Assembly (NCBI RefSeq): GCF_023898315.1
Contig: NC_064614.1
Span: 502,278,109 to 502,342,108 of the forward strand
Reading direction: 5' to 3'
Origin: Schistocerca nitens
Lineage: Eukaryota > Arthropoda > Insecta > Orthoptera > Acrididae
Length of the DNA: 64,000 bases
Shown: positions 44,985-56,029 of the stretch, in pieces
Position numbering within the stretch: the stretch's first letter is position 1
Layout: every line of letters starts with the position of its first letter
Notes under the pieces: model-generated
Seen by the model: the letters and a program-made list of their open reading frames with translations, nothing else
Database searches by the model: none
What the model was told of the DNA's origin: nothing
Translations under genes and position numbers: made by a program

Positions 44985-46620
44985 AGCCCACACCATTTCT
45001 GCTTCAGGCCCAGACAATCTATAGATGATGCTATCAACCAAACATTGTAATTTGTCAGCAACACAGCAAATACATAATGGCCTTAATCATAGACAATGCA
45101 GGGGCGTTTGATAATCTTTGGTGGCCTGCAATATTAAACAGGTTAAGACAACTGGAGCTACCATAGTTTCTTTACGATAGTCTCTTTGACTACTGAAAAG
45201 ACAAAGTAGTAGAATAACAGATCGGCTGTTGTAGCGTAACTGCCGAAGAACTGCCAAGGTTTGTCCACAAGGATCGATCTGTGGCGCCATCTTCTGGGAC
45301 GTAACTGATGAACATCTCCTGTACTTACGGGATGCAGAAAATGAACAGATGGAGTTGTTGCATATGCATCAATTACTAGTAGTGATCTCTCCAAATGACG
45401 AGTGATTTCCCTAAATCGCTCCAGGCAAATTCCTGGATGGTTCCTATGAAAGGGTACGGCCGAATTTCCTGTCCTTCCCTAATCCAATGAGACCAATGAC
45501 CTCGCTGTTTGGTCTCTTCCCCCAAACAACCCAACCCACCCCAACCCTCCAAATGACGGGGACAAGCTTCAAGAGAAAGCCAGTGGAACACTACATGCTA
45601 TCGCACAATGGGGTAGCGATAGTAAAATCACGACAGCAGAAAGTAAAGAGCTCACTGCAAAAAGACCATCCAGTAAAGATTGGGGACACAAACTTTAGGC
45701 GGGCAAACGTGACATGCGATCTTGGAGTACACTCAGATGAAAAACTAAATTTCCATTAATGCCTAAGGTTACAACATTCAAAGCGGAACAATACTACACA
45801 GACTGCTGAGGCTAAATTCAAGCAATTACAGAGTGCTATGCCAGTTATGTGAAGATACCACTACCCTCCTCCAACCATCACTAAGATTTGCAGCCATTAC
45901 ATGGGCACGTACACTGACTAGTTATGAGCAAGGCGTTTGGCACTACCACAGTGAGAGCACTGTGGATGGTACTCGGAACATCCCCGATAGATGTCACCAT
46001 CACATATCAGGCTGCTATGTACTGGTGACGGATGGGGAGAGTAGAACAGGTAGTCACAATTGCCGGTATACCTATACAAACCATCTTCAACTCTGGTGGA
46101 TGGATACATGGCAAGAGGAATGGGACACGAGTAATAAGGGACATAGACTTTGTGATTTTCTCCTCGACATAAGGGAGAGTTTAAGAGTGAAAAAATCGAT
46201 CGCAGCCGAGGTATCGTACATTTCTTAACTGGACATGGACCTTATCCCACGCATTTAAACCGTGTGAGTTTGAGGCAGACACAGATCCGTACATCCGGAG
46301 AAGAAGATTTCCCAGAACATAAAATCTTTTTCCTACGGACAGTACAGAAACATCAGAGACATATTACATCAAGATTACAGTAACACAGAACGACAGAACA
46401 CACAGTAACTAGAAACAAAGATCAGTGGACACAGCTCAACACAAAACCAGGAAACATCTCCAAAGCAACCAATGAAGACTCTATATGGACAGACGACAGG
46501 CGATAAGCCTATATGGAACCCCATGAGGGATTCCATAGTCGAAATGCGGAAGAAGAAGAAGTAGGAAGCTACGATTAATATACGACAATAAAACCTTCGA
46601 CGACTGACGTGACTATACCA
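44985..46620 (+). pseudogene. R1-clade-like LINE remnant with nested SINE
   Basis: RT segments: IDNAGAFDNLWWPAILNRLR (about 45,089-45,146), LYDSLFDYWKDK-like, and PQGSICGAIFWDV (about 45,270-45,306). After the SINE come DLGVHSDEKLNFH (45,719-45,757) and, near the end, FLTGHGPYPTHLNR (about 46,222-46,264, RNase H/C-terminal region). The F(DN)xWW and LTGHGP motifs are typical of R1-type LINEs. Many stops. Confidence 0.65.
45401..45546 (+). repeat. SINE family S4, 5'-truncated
   Basis: The plus strand begins agtgatttccctaaatcgct and ends in an aacccaacccaccccaaccc tail. A perfect 12-bp duplication, ctccaaatgacg, lies at 45,389-45,400 and 45,547-45,558. Confidence 0.92.
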
Positions 46621-47880
46621 TAGCCTAAGTTAGTGCAGGCGAACTGTCGCAATAATGCGCTCTAAATCAATATGTAAGTTTATGTAGTGCAAGACAGTGC
46701 ATGCGTACGGTCGCAAAAAAATCTACTATAAACATGTAAATATACCTAGAATAATACTGATAATAAATAATTAGATCACTAATAGTAGACTAAGCCATGT
46801 ACCAGTACAATATTAACCGTACGGTGATAGCATAGATTTCTTCAGATATTAACATAATTCTAAGAATTTTGGCTGGTGGTCAACGGCTCGAAGCAACAAT
46901 TCCGAGGTATTAGCACTCAGTCACAACAGTGGCGGTATTAACTCATCCTTCATGTATCGTATCTTGTGTTTTTTATTCTTCTTGAACATTAAAACATTAT
47001 TTATACTTCCATTCCCAAATTTTGTGTTTGATTACCCAGACAAAAAATGCTGCGAAAAAGAAAGAAAATAATCATAAGAGGTCCTCCTCCACATGACGGG
47101 ACTTGGGCAACTTTATGTGCGGAAGTCGGTCCTGGAGGAAGTTGTAATCGGTCCCCAACAGACCCTTCAGTTGGACATAGCGGCTAGTGGAACCCTAAAA
47201 ACTAAAGGTAATCACATGAAATCAGAGATGACATGTACATCGCCCTACGGAACAGATGTGAGCAGTATTACAGTATTAGACACAGCGGCGACGTTTAGAA
47301 CAATCACCTTAAAACTGGAAGATTTTGTAGAGATTTCTTACAGTTTTCGCATTACAATCACGCCTTGCACTAGTTTTTGAGAAAAATTTTACTACGTTTT
47401 CTGGACAACTGCCACATTCAGAAGTAATGATCAATGCTATTTCATTATAGCAATTGCAATGTGCCTCGTTTCATTACAAATTTCTCTTTTTGAAGAGATA
47501 TAAAGAGAGCTGTATTTTGATTGGATGTAATATGGGGCTACTAACGAGTTTCACGACTCCATAACGTACCGTTTTGCTTTGATGTAACAGTTATAGCTTG
47601 CGTGAATAAGCGTCGCCCAGCACGTGTACATTCAGCGCCGTAATGGATACTTGTCGTTTGGGTGGGACCGGCGGAACTCTTATCTGGCGATAAACCGTTA
47701 GCAGTTCTCTCTCATACTGCATGAGGGAGATAGAGTTTGGCTTGACAGGAGCTTCTGGACCTCCGAATATCATTCCATACTGTGACAATGATCAGTGTGG
47801 AGTGTGGTTATGTAGCCAGTATTACACAATACACGACGGTCTTTTTTCTTTTTAGCCTAGTTAGTACATACAGTGTGTGT
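46621..47880. other. No recognisable gene
   Basis: A 95-residue frame at 47,093-47,380 has no family I recognise and no supporting signals. Confidence 0.35.
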
Positions 47881-47884
47881 AGAT

Positions 47885-47965
47885 GCTCTACCGACCGAAC
47901 TATCCAAGCACGAGTCACAACCCGCCCTCACAGCTGACTCGTGCTTGGATAGATTAATCGGTTGC
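47885..47965. repeat. Inverted repeat made of repeat fragments
   Basis: tatccaagcacgagtca (47,901-47,917) and tgactcgtgcttggata (47,935-47,951) are perfect 17-bp inverted arms with a 17-bp loop. The arm sequence resembles the leader of a tRNA-derived repeat found at 48,395. Confidence 0.8.
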
Positions 47966-48394
47966 GTGACTGCCTTGGGATTCTGAGTACATCTACCCAC
48001 AAGTTGCCACAGCGCGGATGCCATTATTCCATTTATGTTTTATTTGTTACTGGTGCTAATCGCACATATTATTTTTCGCCTGAAGGGCGTCCTATATGGT
48101 CTAAAAAAATAAAAAAAAACAAGAAAAGGGGTACGATAAATGGTCTGAAAAAATGATGTTGAAAATGTATATTTATTTACGTTTTGAAGAAATTTTCGAA
48201 CAGAGAATTTTTTTTCCTTTGTCATTACCTACAATATTTTACTCACGTAGTAGGCGTTCAATTTTTTTCTCTACAAGGTAAACGTTACTTTTTATTAAAA
48301 GCAGAGAGCATTCACAAAAAAGGAGTAGCTCTTTAAAAAAATGTGGTTAGATCATATGATTATGTATAAGAAGTCGGTAAAGCACTTTAATTAA

Positions 48395-48578
48395 AAAAAT
48401 CGGCGGAGAACTTGCCTGCGAAAGGTAAGGTCCGAGGTTCGAGTCCCGATCCGGCGCGCTGCAGAGTGAAATTTGGATGGTGCAGTGGTTGACACATGCT
48501 GCGCTCATTGGGAAGGATCCAAGTTCACACAAGTTTTGATTTTCTGAGCTTCCCTGAATATTTTCAGGTGTCTCCACT
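48395..48578 (+). repeat. Two abutting tRNA-derived SINE fragments
   Basis: 48,395-48,470: acttgcctgcgaaaggtaag, B box ggttcgagtcc, gatccggc, gctgcagagtgaaat, resembling a common insect tRNA-derived repeat. 48,476-48,578: gtgcagtggttgacacatgc.., a diverged S4-like head and body. No duplications were found. Confidence 0.5.
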
Positions 48579-48844
48579 GTCTAGTAGTTGTCCTCGCTGA
48601 CTGCCATGGCAGGGGCCGAGGAAATGACTCCAGTTTGTCACTTCCAATTGGTTTATAATCTGTTGGGAGCCAAACGATATTCCTTTATTTCAGATTTTTT
48701 CCGCTGTGAGCTGGGCTGGTTTCAGTCTGGACTGAATGGCCCAGTATTCAGATCCATTCACTACATCTCGTAGACAACCGACATGTAAAAATCCTGTCCG
48801 TGCTCGTGACGGGACTACAACCAACATTCATCGTGGTATTGTCC

Positions 48845-49293
48845 GTTCCCCGGCAGCTGAGTGGTGCCGGCACTGTAGCTCAGCGTGTTCGGTCAGAGGA
48901 TACGCCGGCACGGTAGCTCAGCGTGTTCGGTCAGAGGGTTACGTGCTCTCTATAATAAAAAAGCTGAGTCAATCGATCAACAACGAACATAACTGGATGT
49001 CTTACGACGTCCGCCCCGAGCAGATGCAACGAACAATAGCGAACAAAATGAGATTTAACAAAAAAAAAAAAAAAGTGGTCAGCGCGACAGACTGTCAATC
49101 CCAAGGGCCCAGGGTTCGATTCCCGGCTGGATCGGAGATTTTCTCCACTCTGGGACTGGATGTTGTGTTGTCCTAATCATCATCATTTCATTCCCATCGA
49201 CGCGCAAGTCGCCGCAGTGGCGTCAGATCGAAAGACTTGCACCAGGCGAGCGGTCTACCCGGGGGAGGCCCTCGTCACGCGCCATTATTATCC
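48845..49293 (+). repeat. SINE family S2, interrupted by another SINE
   Basis: The head gttccccggcagctgagtgg is separated from the rest (cagcgcgacagactgtcaat..) by a nested SINE. B box ggttcgattcc at about 49,111-49,121. An 11-bp duplication, tggtattgtcc, lies at 48,834-48,844 and 49,294-49,304. Confidence 0.92.
48866..49074 (+). repeat. SINE family S3 with duplicated head, nested in S2
   Basis: Two tandem copies of a 38-bp head (gccggcac.gtagctcagcg.., 48,866-48,903 and 48,904-48,941) are followed by a body (gagtcaatcgatcaacaacg, cttacgacgtccgccccgag) and an A-rich tail (to 49,074). A 5-bp duplication, gtggt, lies at 48,861-48,865 and 49,075-49,079. Confidence 0.88.
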
Positions 49294-49304
49294 TGGTATT
49301 GTCC

Positions 49305-49745
49305 TTCATTTGCAAATCTTAAGTAGCATAATGTCCAGTATAAACGCACCGTAGGGGAGAGCTTTGTTCCTTGGAATATTTTTCAGACTTTTGCCTCTAT
49401 CCTACCCTGTAATAGAAGTTAAATATATTTTCTTATTCCAATTTGAAAAGATGGTATTCACTTTATACGAGCTGAAATCCTTTTATGAAATTACAAAAAT
49501 TACTCCGCAAAAGTAAGATTTTTTCCAAATGTGAAAAATTGTTTGAAGGTACAACATGGTCGTGTAAACAGGAAAAAAATATTCTGATCAAATTTAAAAG
49601 TGTTGTAATGGAGTAAATCTTATCAGGACTGTGTTTAATGATCTATTATTACATTATTACCTTATTAGACACCATTAATCAGTAAATGAAATCGAATTAA
49701 GAAGTATTCTCAAAAACCAGCTACAAGTTAAAAACATTCTGAAAT
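49305..49745. other. No recognisable feature
   Basis: AT-rich DNA only. Confidence 0.4.
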
Positions 49746-49968
49746 ACACTCATCGTCGTCAAAAGAGCTACACCCAAAAAGGACCTGACCGATCCGCTAT
49801 AAACTGGGCGGGTATGTTGCGCTCCATCAGCTGCGCCAATGATTATTTTTGCAGGTTCGGCTGCGCGCTCGGGGAGCGTGAGCGGGGCAGTGACGTCTTG
49901 CCTATGGTTTCGTATGAGAGGGCCCCGACAGAGGGTAGCGTCACTAGAGCATTGCCTGATCCTGCATT

Positions 49969-50259
49969 GTGCCCATGCGACAGGACCCACAACCGTTTCC
50001 ACAGCTAGAAGCGTTCGAGAGGGGCCGCATCGTGGGGCTGTGGAGGCCGGGAGGTCCCGTGGTCGTATTGCGCGATACATCGTTCATAGGGACACCACCA
50101 CCGTTGGCGGCAATGGATACAGGAAGGCAGGCACGTACAATATGTAGGATCGGGACGTTCGCCTTGCTCCCCAAGAAGGGAACACCAACGCATGTCCGCC
50201 GCGCGCCAGCGGATCCAACGGCAACGATAGGGACTATTCGGCGGGCTGTCCTGCCTTCT
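49969..50259 (+). pseudogene. Tc1-like transposase N-terminal piece (element F)
   Basis: PQLEAFERGRIVGLW is the helix-turn-helix start. The other frame gives EAGRSRGRIARYIVHRDTTT, so a frameshift lies near 50,040. The chance result of the LINE insertion is an open frame running from here straight into the LINE reverse transcriptase. Confidence 0.7.
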
Positions 50260-51510
50260 ATGCAAAGTGAAGTACTAACAAAATGTCAGTTAGGTTTCCG
50301 GAAAGGTTTTTCAACAGAAAATGCCATATATGCTTTCACCAATCAAATTTTGAATGATCTGAACAACCGAACACCACCCATTGGGATTTTTTGTGATCTC
50401 TCAAAGGCTTTTGATTGTGTAAATCATGAAATTCTGCTAGACAAGCTCAAGTATTGTGGCATGAGTGGGATAGTGCACAAATGGTTTAATTCGTACCTAA
50501 CTGGAAGAGTGCAGAAAGTTGAAATATGTAGTTCTCATAACATGCAAAGATCAGCACATTCCTCAAACTGGGGAACTATCAAGAATGGGGTTCCACAAGG
50601 GTCAGTCTTGGGTCCTTTGTTGTTCTTAATATATATTAATGACTTGCCATTCTATATTCATGAAGAGGCAAAGTTAGTTCTCTTTGCTGGTGATACAAGT
50701 ATAGTAATCACACCTGACAAACAAGAATTAACTGATGAAATTGTCAATACTGTCTTTCAGAAAATTACTAAGTGGTTCCTTGTAAATGGACTCTCACTGA
50801 ATTTTGATAAGACACAGTACATACAGTTCCGTACAGTGAATGGTATGACGCCATTAATAAATATAGACCTTAATCAGAAGCATATAGCTAAAGTAGAATA
50901 CTGCAAATTTTTAGGTGTGTCCATCGATGAGAGATTAAATTGGAAGGAACACATTGATGATCTGCTGAAACGTTTGAGTTCAGCTACTTATGCAATAAGG
51001 GTCATTGCAAATTTTGGTGATAAACATCTTAGTAAATTAGCTTACTACGCCTATTTTCACTCATTGCTTTCATATGGCATCATATTTTGGGGTAATTCAT
51101 CACTGAGGAATAAAGTATTTATTGCACAAAAGCGTGTAATCAGAATAATAGCTGGAGTCCACCCAAGATCATCCTGCAGACATTTATTTAAGGATCTAGG
51201 GATATTCACAGTAGCTTCTCAGTATATATACTCTCTTATGAAATTTGTTATTAACAACCAAACCCAATTCAAAAGTAATAGCAGTGTGCATAACTACAAT
51301 ACTAGGAGAAAGGATGATCTTCACTATTCAAGATTAAATCTAACTTTGGCACAGAAAGGGGTGAATTATACTGGCACTAAAGTCTTTGGTCACTTACCAA
51401 ATAGTATCAAAAGTCTGACAGATAACCAACAAGTATTTAAGAAGAAATTAAAAGAATTTCTGAATGACAACTCCTTCTACTCCATAGAGGAATTTTTAGA
51501 TATAAATTAA
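50260..51510 (+). CDS. Reverse transcriptase fragment, about 416-residue open frame
   Basis: Truncated non-LTR RT starting within the fingers (QLGFRKGFSTENA). Motifs: FCDLSKAFDCVNHEIL, NGVPQGSVLGPLLFLIYIND, and the catalytic site LFAGDTSI, where the family has FADDTS, so one catalytic Asp is Gly. Then FLGVSIDERLNWKEHI, LLSYGIIFWGNS, AQKRVIRII and a C-terminus ending EEFLDIN. Long and open, so a young copy, but missing the endonuclease and the N-terminal RT, and with a changed catalytic residue. Not expected to be active. Confidence 0.82.
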   Translation: MQSEVLTKCQLGFRKGFSTENAIYAFTNQILNDLNNRTPPIGIFCDLSKAFDCVNHEILLDKLKYCGMSGIVHKWFNSYLTGRVQKVEICSSHNMQRSAHSSNWGTIKNGVPQGSVLGPLLFLIYINDLPFYIHEEAKLVLFAGDTSIVITPDKQELTDEIVNTVFQKITKWFLVNGLSLNFDKTQYIQFRTVNGMTPLINIDLNQKHIAKVEYCKFLGVSIDERLNWKEHIDDLLKRLSSATYAIRVIANFGDKHLSKLAYYAYFHSLLSYGIIFWGNSSLRNKVFIAQKRVIRIIAGVHPRSSCRHLFKDLGIFTVASQYIYSLMKFVINNQTQFKSNSSVHNYNTRRKDDLHYSRLNLTLAQKGVNYTGTKVFGHLPNSIKSLTDNQQVFKKKLKEFLNDNSFYSIEEFLDIN

Positions 51511-51735
51511 GAAAAAAAAACAAAAAAAACAAAAACAAAAAATATTTAAAAAATAAAAATAAAAAAATAAAAAAATAAAAAAACACAAAAAAGGTTGTTA
51601 TATTAACTTAAGTATGTTGTTAAATTAACTTAATTATGTCATGTATTGGAAAATTTGACTCGTTCCACATCATTACGAAATATCGTATTCATGATCCATG
51701 GAACTAGTATTAATCTAATCTAATCTAAGCTAATC
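50260..51735 (+). mobile_element. 5'-truncated CR1/Jockey-like LINE (LINE1)
   Basis: RT and C-terminal coding region followed by an A-rich segment and a 3' end of short tandem repeats (taatctaatctaatctaagc, about 51,713-51,732). Microsatellite-like 3' ends are typical of CR1/L2-type LINEs. A possible short duplication, tcctg, flanks it (about 50,249-50,253 and 51,738-51,743). Confidence 0.75.
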
Positions 51736-51949
51736 ATCCTGTAATTGCTAGTGGGACGCATGACGCAGGGCTTGCCACATGCCGACCGTTCCCCATGGTC
51801 CACACACTGGCGCCAACGTTGGCGCCAACAATGGCCAGTATTTACTGGATAGCGCTCACACATTGGAGCCAACATTCAGTTGAATTCGTGTAGACCCAAA
51901 GTACATATCTCTGATGCATAGAGGGTGGCCGATGCATTTACGGTTTTGA

Positions 51950-53545
51950 GCGTGAATTATATTGTTCAGTTGTTCGTGAGACATTTCGAAAAGAATCGTA
52001 CCCAAAGACTGGAAAGTTGCACAAGTCACACCAATATTCAAGAACGGTAGTAGGAGTAATTCACTAAATTACAGCCTCATATCGTTAACGTCGATATGCA
52101 GCAGGATTCTGGAACACATATTGTGATCGAGCATTATGAATTACCTCAAAGAAAACGGTCTGTTGACACACAGTCAGCATGGGTTTAGGAAACATTGTTC
52201 TTGAGAAGTACAACTAGCTCTTTATTCGCATGAAGTGTTGAGTGCTATTGACAAGGGATTTCAGATCGATTCCGAATTTCTGGATTTCCAGAAGGCTTTT
52301 GACACTGTGCCACACAAGTGGCTTATAGCGAAATTGCGTGCTTATGGAATATCGTCTCAGTTGTGTGACTGGATTTGTGACTTCCTGTCTGAGAGGTCAC
52401 AGTTCGAGTAAAACAGAAGTGATTTCTGGCGTTCCGCAAGGTAGTGTTATAGGCCTTTTGCTGTTCCTTATCTATGTAAATCTGTGTAAATTTGGGAGAC
52501 AATCTGAGCAGCCGTCTTAGGTTGTTTGCAGATGACGCTTTCGTTTATCGACTAGTAAAGTCATCAGAAGAGCAAAACAAATTGCAAAACGATTTAGAAA
52601 AGATATCTGAATGGTGCGAAAATTGGCAGTTGACCCTAAATAACGAAAAGTGTGACGTCATCCACATGAGTGCTAAAAGGAACTCGTTAAACTTCCGTTA
52701 CACTATAAATCAGTCAAATATAAAGGCCATAAATTCAACCAAATACCTAGTAATTAGAATTAGAACAACTTAAATTGGAAGGAACACATAGAAAATTTTG
52801 TGGGGAAGGGTAACTAAAGACTGCGTTTTATTGGCAGGATACCTAGAAAATGTAACAGACCTACTAAGGAGACAACCTACAATACGCTTGTCCGTCCTCT
52901 TTTAGAATACTGCTGCGCGGTGTGGGATCCTTACGAGATAGGACTGACGGAGTACATCGAAAAAGTTCAAAGAAAGGCAGCAAGTTTTGTATTATAGCGA
53001 AATATGGGAAAGAGTGTCACTGAAATGATGCAGGATTTGGTCTGGACATCATTAAAAGAAAGGCGTTTTTCGTTGCGACGGAATCTTCTCACGAAATTCC
53101 AATCAACAACTTTCGCCTCTGAATGCAAAAAATTGGTTCAAATGGCTCTGAGCACTATGGGACTCAACTGCTGAGGTCATTAGTCCCATAGAACTTAGAA
53201 CTAGTTAAACCTAACTAACCTAAGGACATCACAAACATCCATGCCCGAGGCAGGATTCGAACCTGCGACCGTAGTGGTCTTGCGGTTCCAGACTGCAGCG
53301 CCTTTAACCGCACGGCCACTTCGGCCGGCCTCTGAATGCGAAAATATTTTGTTGACACCGACCTACATAAGGAGAAACGATCACCACGATAAAATAAGGG
53401 AAATCAGAGCTCGTACGGAAAGATATAGGTGTTCGTTCTTCCTGCGCGCTATACGAGATTGGAATAATAGGGAATTGTGAAGGCGGTTCGATGAACCTTC
53501 TGCCAGGCACTCGAATATGATTTGCAGAGTATCGATGTAGACGTA
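51950..53545 (+). pseudogene. CR1/Jockey-like LINE (same family as 31,735-34,905), with nested SINE
   Basis: KDWKVAQVTPIFK (about 51,998-52,036), HSQHGFRKH, FLDFQKAFDTVPH (about 52,277-52,315), VISGVPQGSVIG (about 52,417-52,450), LRLFADDAFVYRL (52,518-52,556; catalytic Asp pair kept), WQLTLNNEKC; then after the SINE YIRRNDHHDKIREIRARTER and FFLRAIRDWN. The 3' end is a GTAGAC-type short repeat (about 53,535). Several stops and frameshifts. Confidence 0.8.
53135..53327 (-). repeat. S1 SINE nested in a LINE
   Basis: Full-length minus-strand S1. A perfect 12-bp duplication, gcctctgaatgc, lies at 53,115-53,126 and 53,328-53,339. LINE coding sequence resumes after it. Confidence 0.94.
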
Positions 53546-53799
53546 GACGTAAACTCAACTTGTAAGTAAATACGACAATGACGAACGGACGAACAAACAA
53601 ACTCAGTTTCGAAATGGCAAAGACTGAGAACAAACACTGTTGGTGCCAAAGTGTGGTCGAAGTATCGATGTTGGGCCAAAGTCTTTTGATGTTTAGTCAA
53701 AATACCGATAAGAAACGGAATTGTACCTGCATTGGGACCAATACTGTTGCAGTACTATTTCATCGAGCACACAATGGTCGACCAATGTTGGCGCCAACG

Positions 53800-54370
53800 C
53801 TGGTTCCGGCCTTACGACGCCTGCTGCTAACAACTCCGCAGCGACGCGCCTGACTCGATTTGTGATGGGGGCCTGCAGACTAGCAGCGGGTCATCTTTCA
53901 GATGAGTCTCGCTTCTGCCTTCGAGATAAGAAACCACCGGGTCAGTTTCTGCAGGCGCAGTGGAGAGCACCACGAAGTGCGGTTTGTGGTCTCCCATCAC
54001 AAATCGCGCCAATTGGTATGGGGAGCAATATCCTTTGGTGTCCGTTCGCCATTAGTGTTCCTATAGGGCTCTGTGAAAGATGCACGGTACAAGAAAGAGC
54101 TCCTGCGACCGGCAGCTCTACTGCTGATGAACGCCCACTTCCATGCCCTATTTCAACAGGACAACTCTCGCCCTCATACCGCTGCGGTTGCTGAGCTTGC
54201 CCTGCGGCTCTGGACGTTCTGTCATGGCCAGCAGTATTGTGTTATCTCTCCCCGATCGAGAATATGTGGAGTGCCGTGGAGCATGTCACGAGGACTCCAA
54301 CCACTAAGGTGCAAGTGACATGGGATGACTCCATTGGACGACTAAATCGCGACCTGTACAACTCCATGCC
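53800..54370 (+). pseudogene. Tc1-like transposase core and C-terminus (element F)
   Basis: ALRRLLLTTPQRRA, then HLSDESRFCL (first Asp), then ALFQQDNSRPHTAAVAEL (second Asp, 54,151-54,200), then a decayed LPDREYVECR..-type Glu region and DDSIGRLNRDLYNSMP near the end. Frameshifts break it. I treat it as the remainder of the N-terminal piece at 49,969 because the two pieces are collinear and complementary. Confidence 0.65.
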
Positions 54371-54481
54371 GTGACGTCCGGACGTTTGTTTCCACAATCA
54401 CTGGGGCCCGATTCCATTCTAATATGTACGTTTGTGGCCATTTGGCTCAATACATGTTGGTCCTTCACATAGCTGTAAGTG

Positions 54482-55590
54482 TAATCATTTCATATGTGTG
54501 GTACTATCTACCCGCCTACCAACAGTGATCTCAAGCCGCGTTGTACTTCTGGATGCAGTTCGTTTTATGACGATGAGGGTAAAATCTATTGCAAACTAGC
54601 ACAAATTTCCATGTGCAAGACCGGGAAAATATTTAAGATGTTGAAGAAAGGCAATACACTTGCAAACATCAGGTGTTAGATGGTAGAAGGTACAAGACGG
54701 TGCACGACCTACGAAGTATAGCCTAATCGTCCACAAGTTTTGTAAATAGTTTCAAAAGTTAAAATGTACAGAATTTTAATCACCATAGAAACCTGTAACT
54801 GAAAAATTAACAATTTCCTCCAAATGGCTTTAATGTACTACACAGCACATAAAAATGTAGAACTCGTAATTTTTATAAACGCTGCAGAAAACACCACCTC
54901 ATATCTTACAACAATGGGAACCAGAAAATGGTGAGAACTGTTTATGGCGGTTTCTGGTGTGCATTGTTTCATTGTGATTCGAGAATTAGTCACAAAATTG
55001 AAATACCGACCAGGAAACATCATGTGTTCCCTGGTACACTATTCTCCATGTACAACACTCTGCCTTACTTATCCTGGGGCGCTCAACATGAAGGACATTC
55101 CAGAACTATAAGGATACAAGCAAACATGTAGAAGGTGAGCGATGTAGTATTGGACGATGTGTGATTAAATGTGTAGGAGGTAGTTTTTGTCATAGGCATA
55201 TCAGAAGATATGCCTACATGAAAATAAACCAAAAGCTTTGCGTAAGATAATTTTAGCGTGAGGAAATGCTGTCCAAAGGTAACACAAACACCATGATTTT
55301 GGACAAGTTTCAAAAGAAACCTTGAGCTGTTACCTGGTTCCACTACTTCGCACAAGCAGTGAAACAAAGATGAAGTCAGCGAACGGGAGCCGATGGACGT
55401 GCACCGAGGAGATGAAGTTGGTGTCATCTATCAGAATGGTTAGACGTGTTACACTTCTCGTTTCCACCAGCTGGATGAAAAAATCTTTGGGAAATGATCT
55501 TATTCGCAAAAAAATAATCAGGTTGATGCGCATGCTCAAAAAGTTGTTTTGCCAATGCGAAACTTATGACGTTTCAACCACGAGTTGTTA
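54482..55590. other. No clearly recognisable feature
   Basis: Short frames only. 55,320-55,590 may be the decayed upstream part of the mariner remnant that follows, but no motif supports it. Confidence 0.35.
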
Positions 55591-55599
55591 GAACTGTCC

Positions 55600-55960
55600 T
55601 GGGTTCATCGCATTATTCTTGAGAGCTCCAAAAATATGGAAATCACATGGGGAGTGTACGGGACTATTTAAAGAATGTGTAAGGGTCCACCTACATCTTA
55701 CCAAGGTTGTTTCGAATACGCTGCAGAAGTTTTGCTGGGAACCCTTTATACGACATCCATACAGTCCCATCTCTCCCGATGCGATTTCCATATTTTTGGA
55801 GCCCTGAAGAAAGATATTCGTGATCGTCGATTTGCTTCGGATGAAGAGGTGCACGTCTGGATGCAATTATGATTCCGAAGGCGACAGCAGAAATTTTTCC
55901 ATAAAGGTATTGACCGTCTGGTATCACGGCGGAATAAATATTTTAACGGTTACGGCGTTT
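55600..55960 (+). pseudogene. mariner-type transposase C-terminal remnant
   Basis: KVVSNTLQKFCWE, then SHLSRCDFHIFGALKKDIRDRR (the family SPDLxPCDFHLFGPLK motif holding the third Asp), then FASDEEVHVWMQ and GIDRLVSRRNKYFNGYG, the usual C-terminal order in this family. The N-terminal and first core parts are not recognised. Confidence 0.6.
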
Positions 55961-56029
55961 ACTTTTGAAACAATACTTTACTTAATTTTTTCCCATCTAT
56001 CTCGTTTTTATTTCACTGGCCTTATAGAG

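Larger units (their letters stand above)
51808..53803. mobile_element. Possible TIR element carrying a LINE
   Basis: The left boundary contains cgttggcgccaacaatgg and the right boundary the inverted form accaatgttggcgccaacg. Both lie where the Tc1 element F sequence breaks off and resumes. At left, the repeat is part of a perfect 20-bp palindrome (51,808-51,827). The interior outside the LINE is unrecognised. Confidence 0.4.
49747..54481 (+). mobile_element. Tc1-like DNA transposon F, split by LINE and TIR-element insertions
   Basis: The left end cactcatcgtcgtcaaaaga follows TA (49,745-49,746). The N-terminal transposase part is at 49,969-50,259, a middle piece (GTHDAGLAACRPF) at about 51,750-51,800, and the core and C-terminus at 53,800-54,370. 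The right end is tentatively near 54,481 (agctgtaagtg then TA). Between the pieces are LINE1 (50,260-51,735) and a TIR-bounded block (51,808-53,803). Rebuilt length would be about 1.2 kb. Confidence 0.6.

Noticed and set aside
47093-47380. Small protein gene of 95 residues
   Set aside because: No recognised family, splice context or conserved motif; length is within chance expectation.
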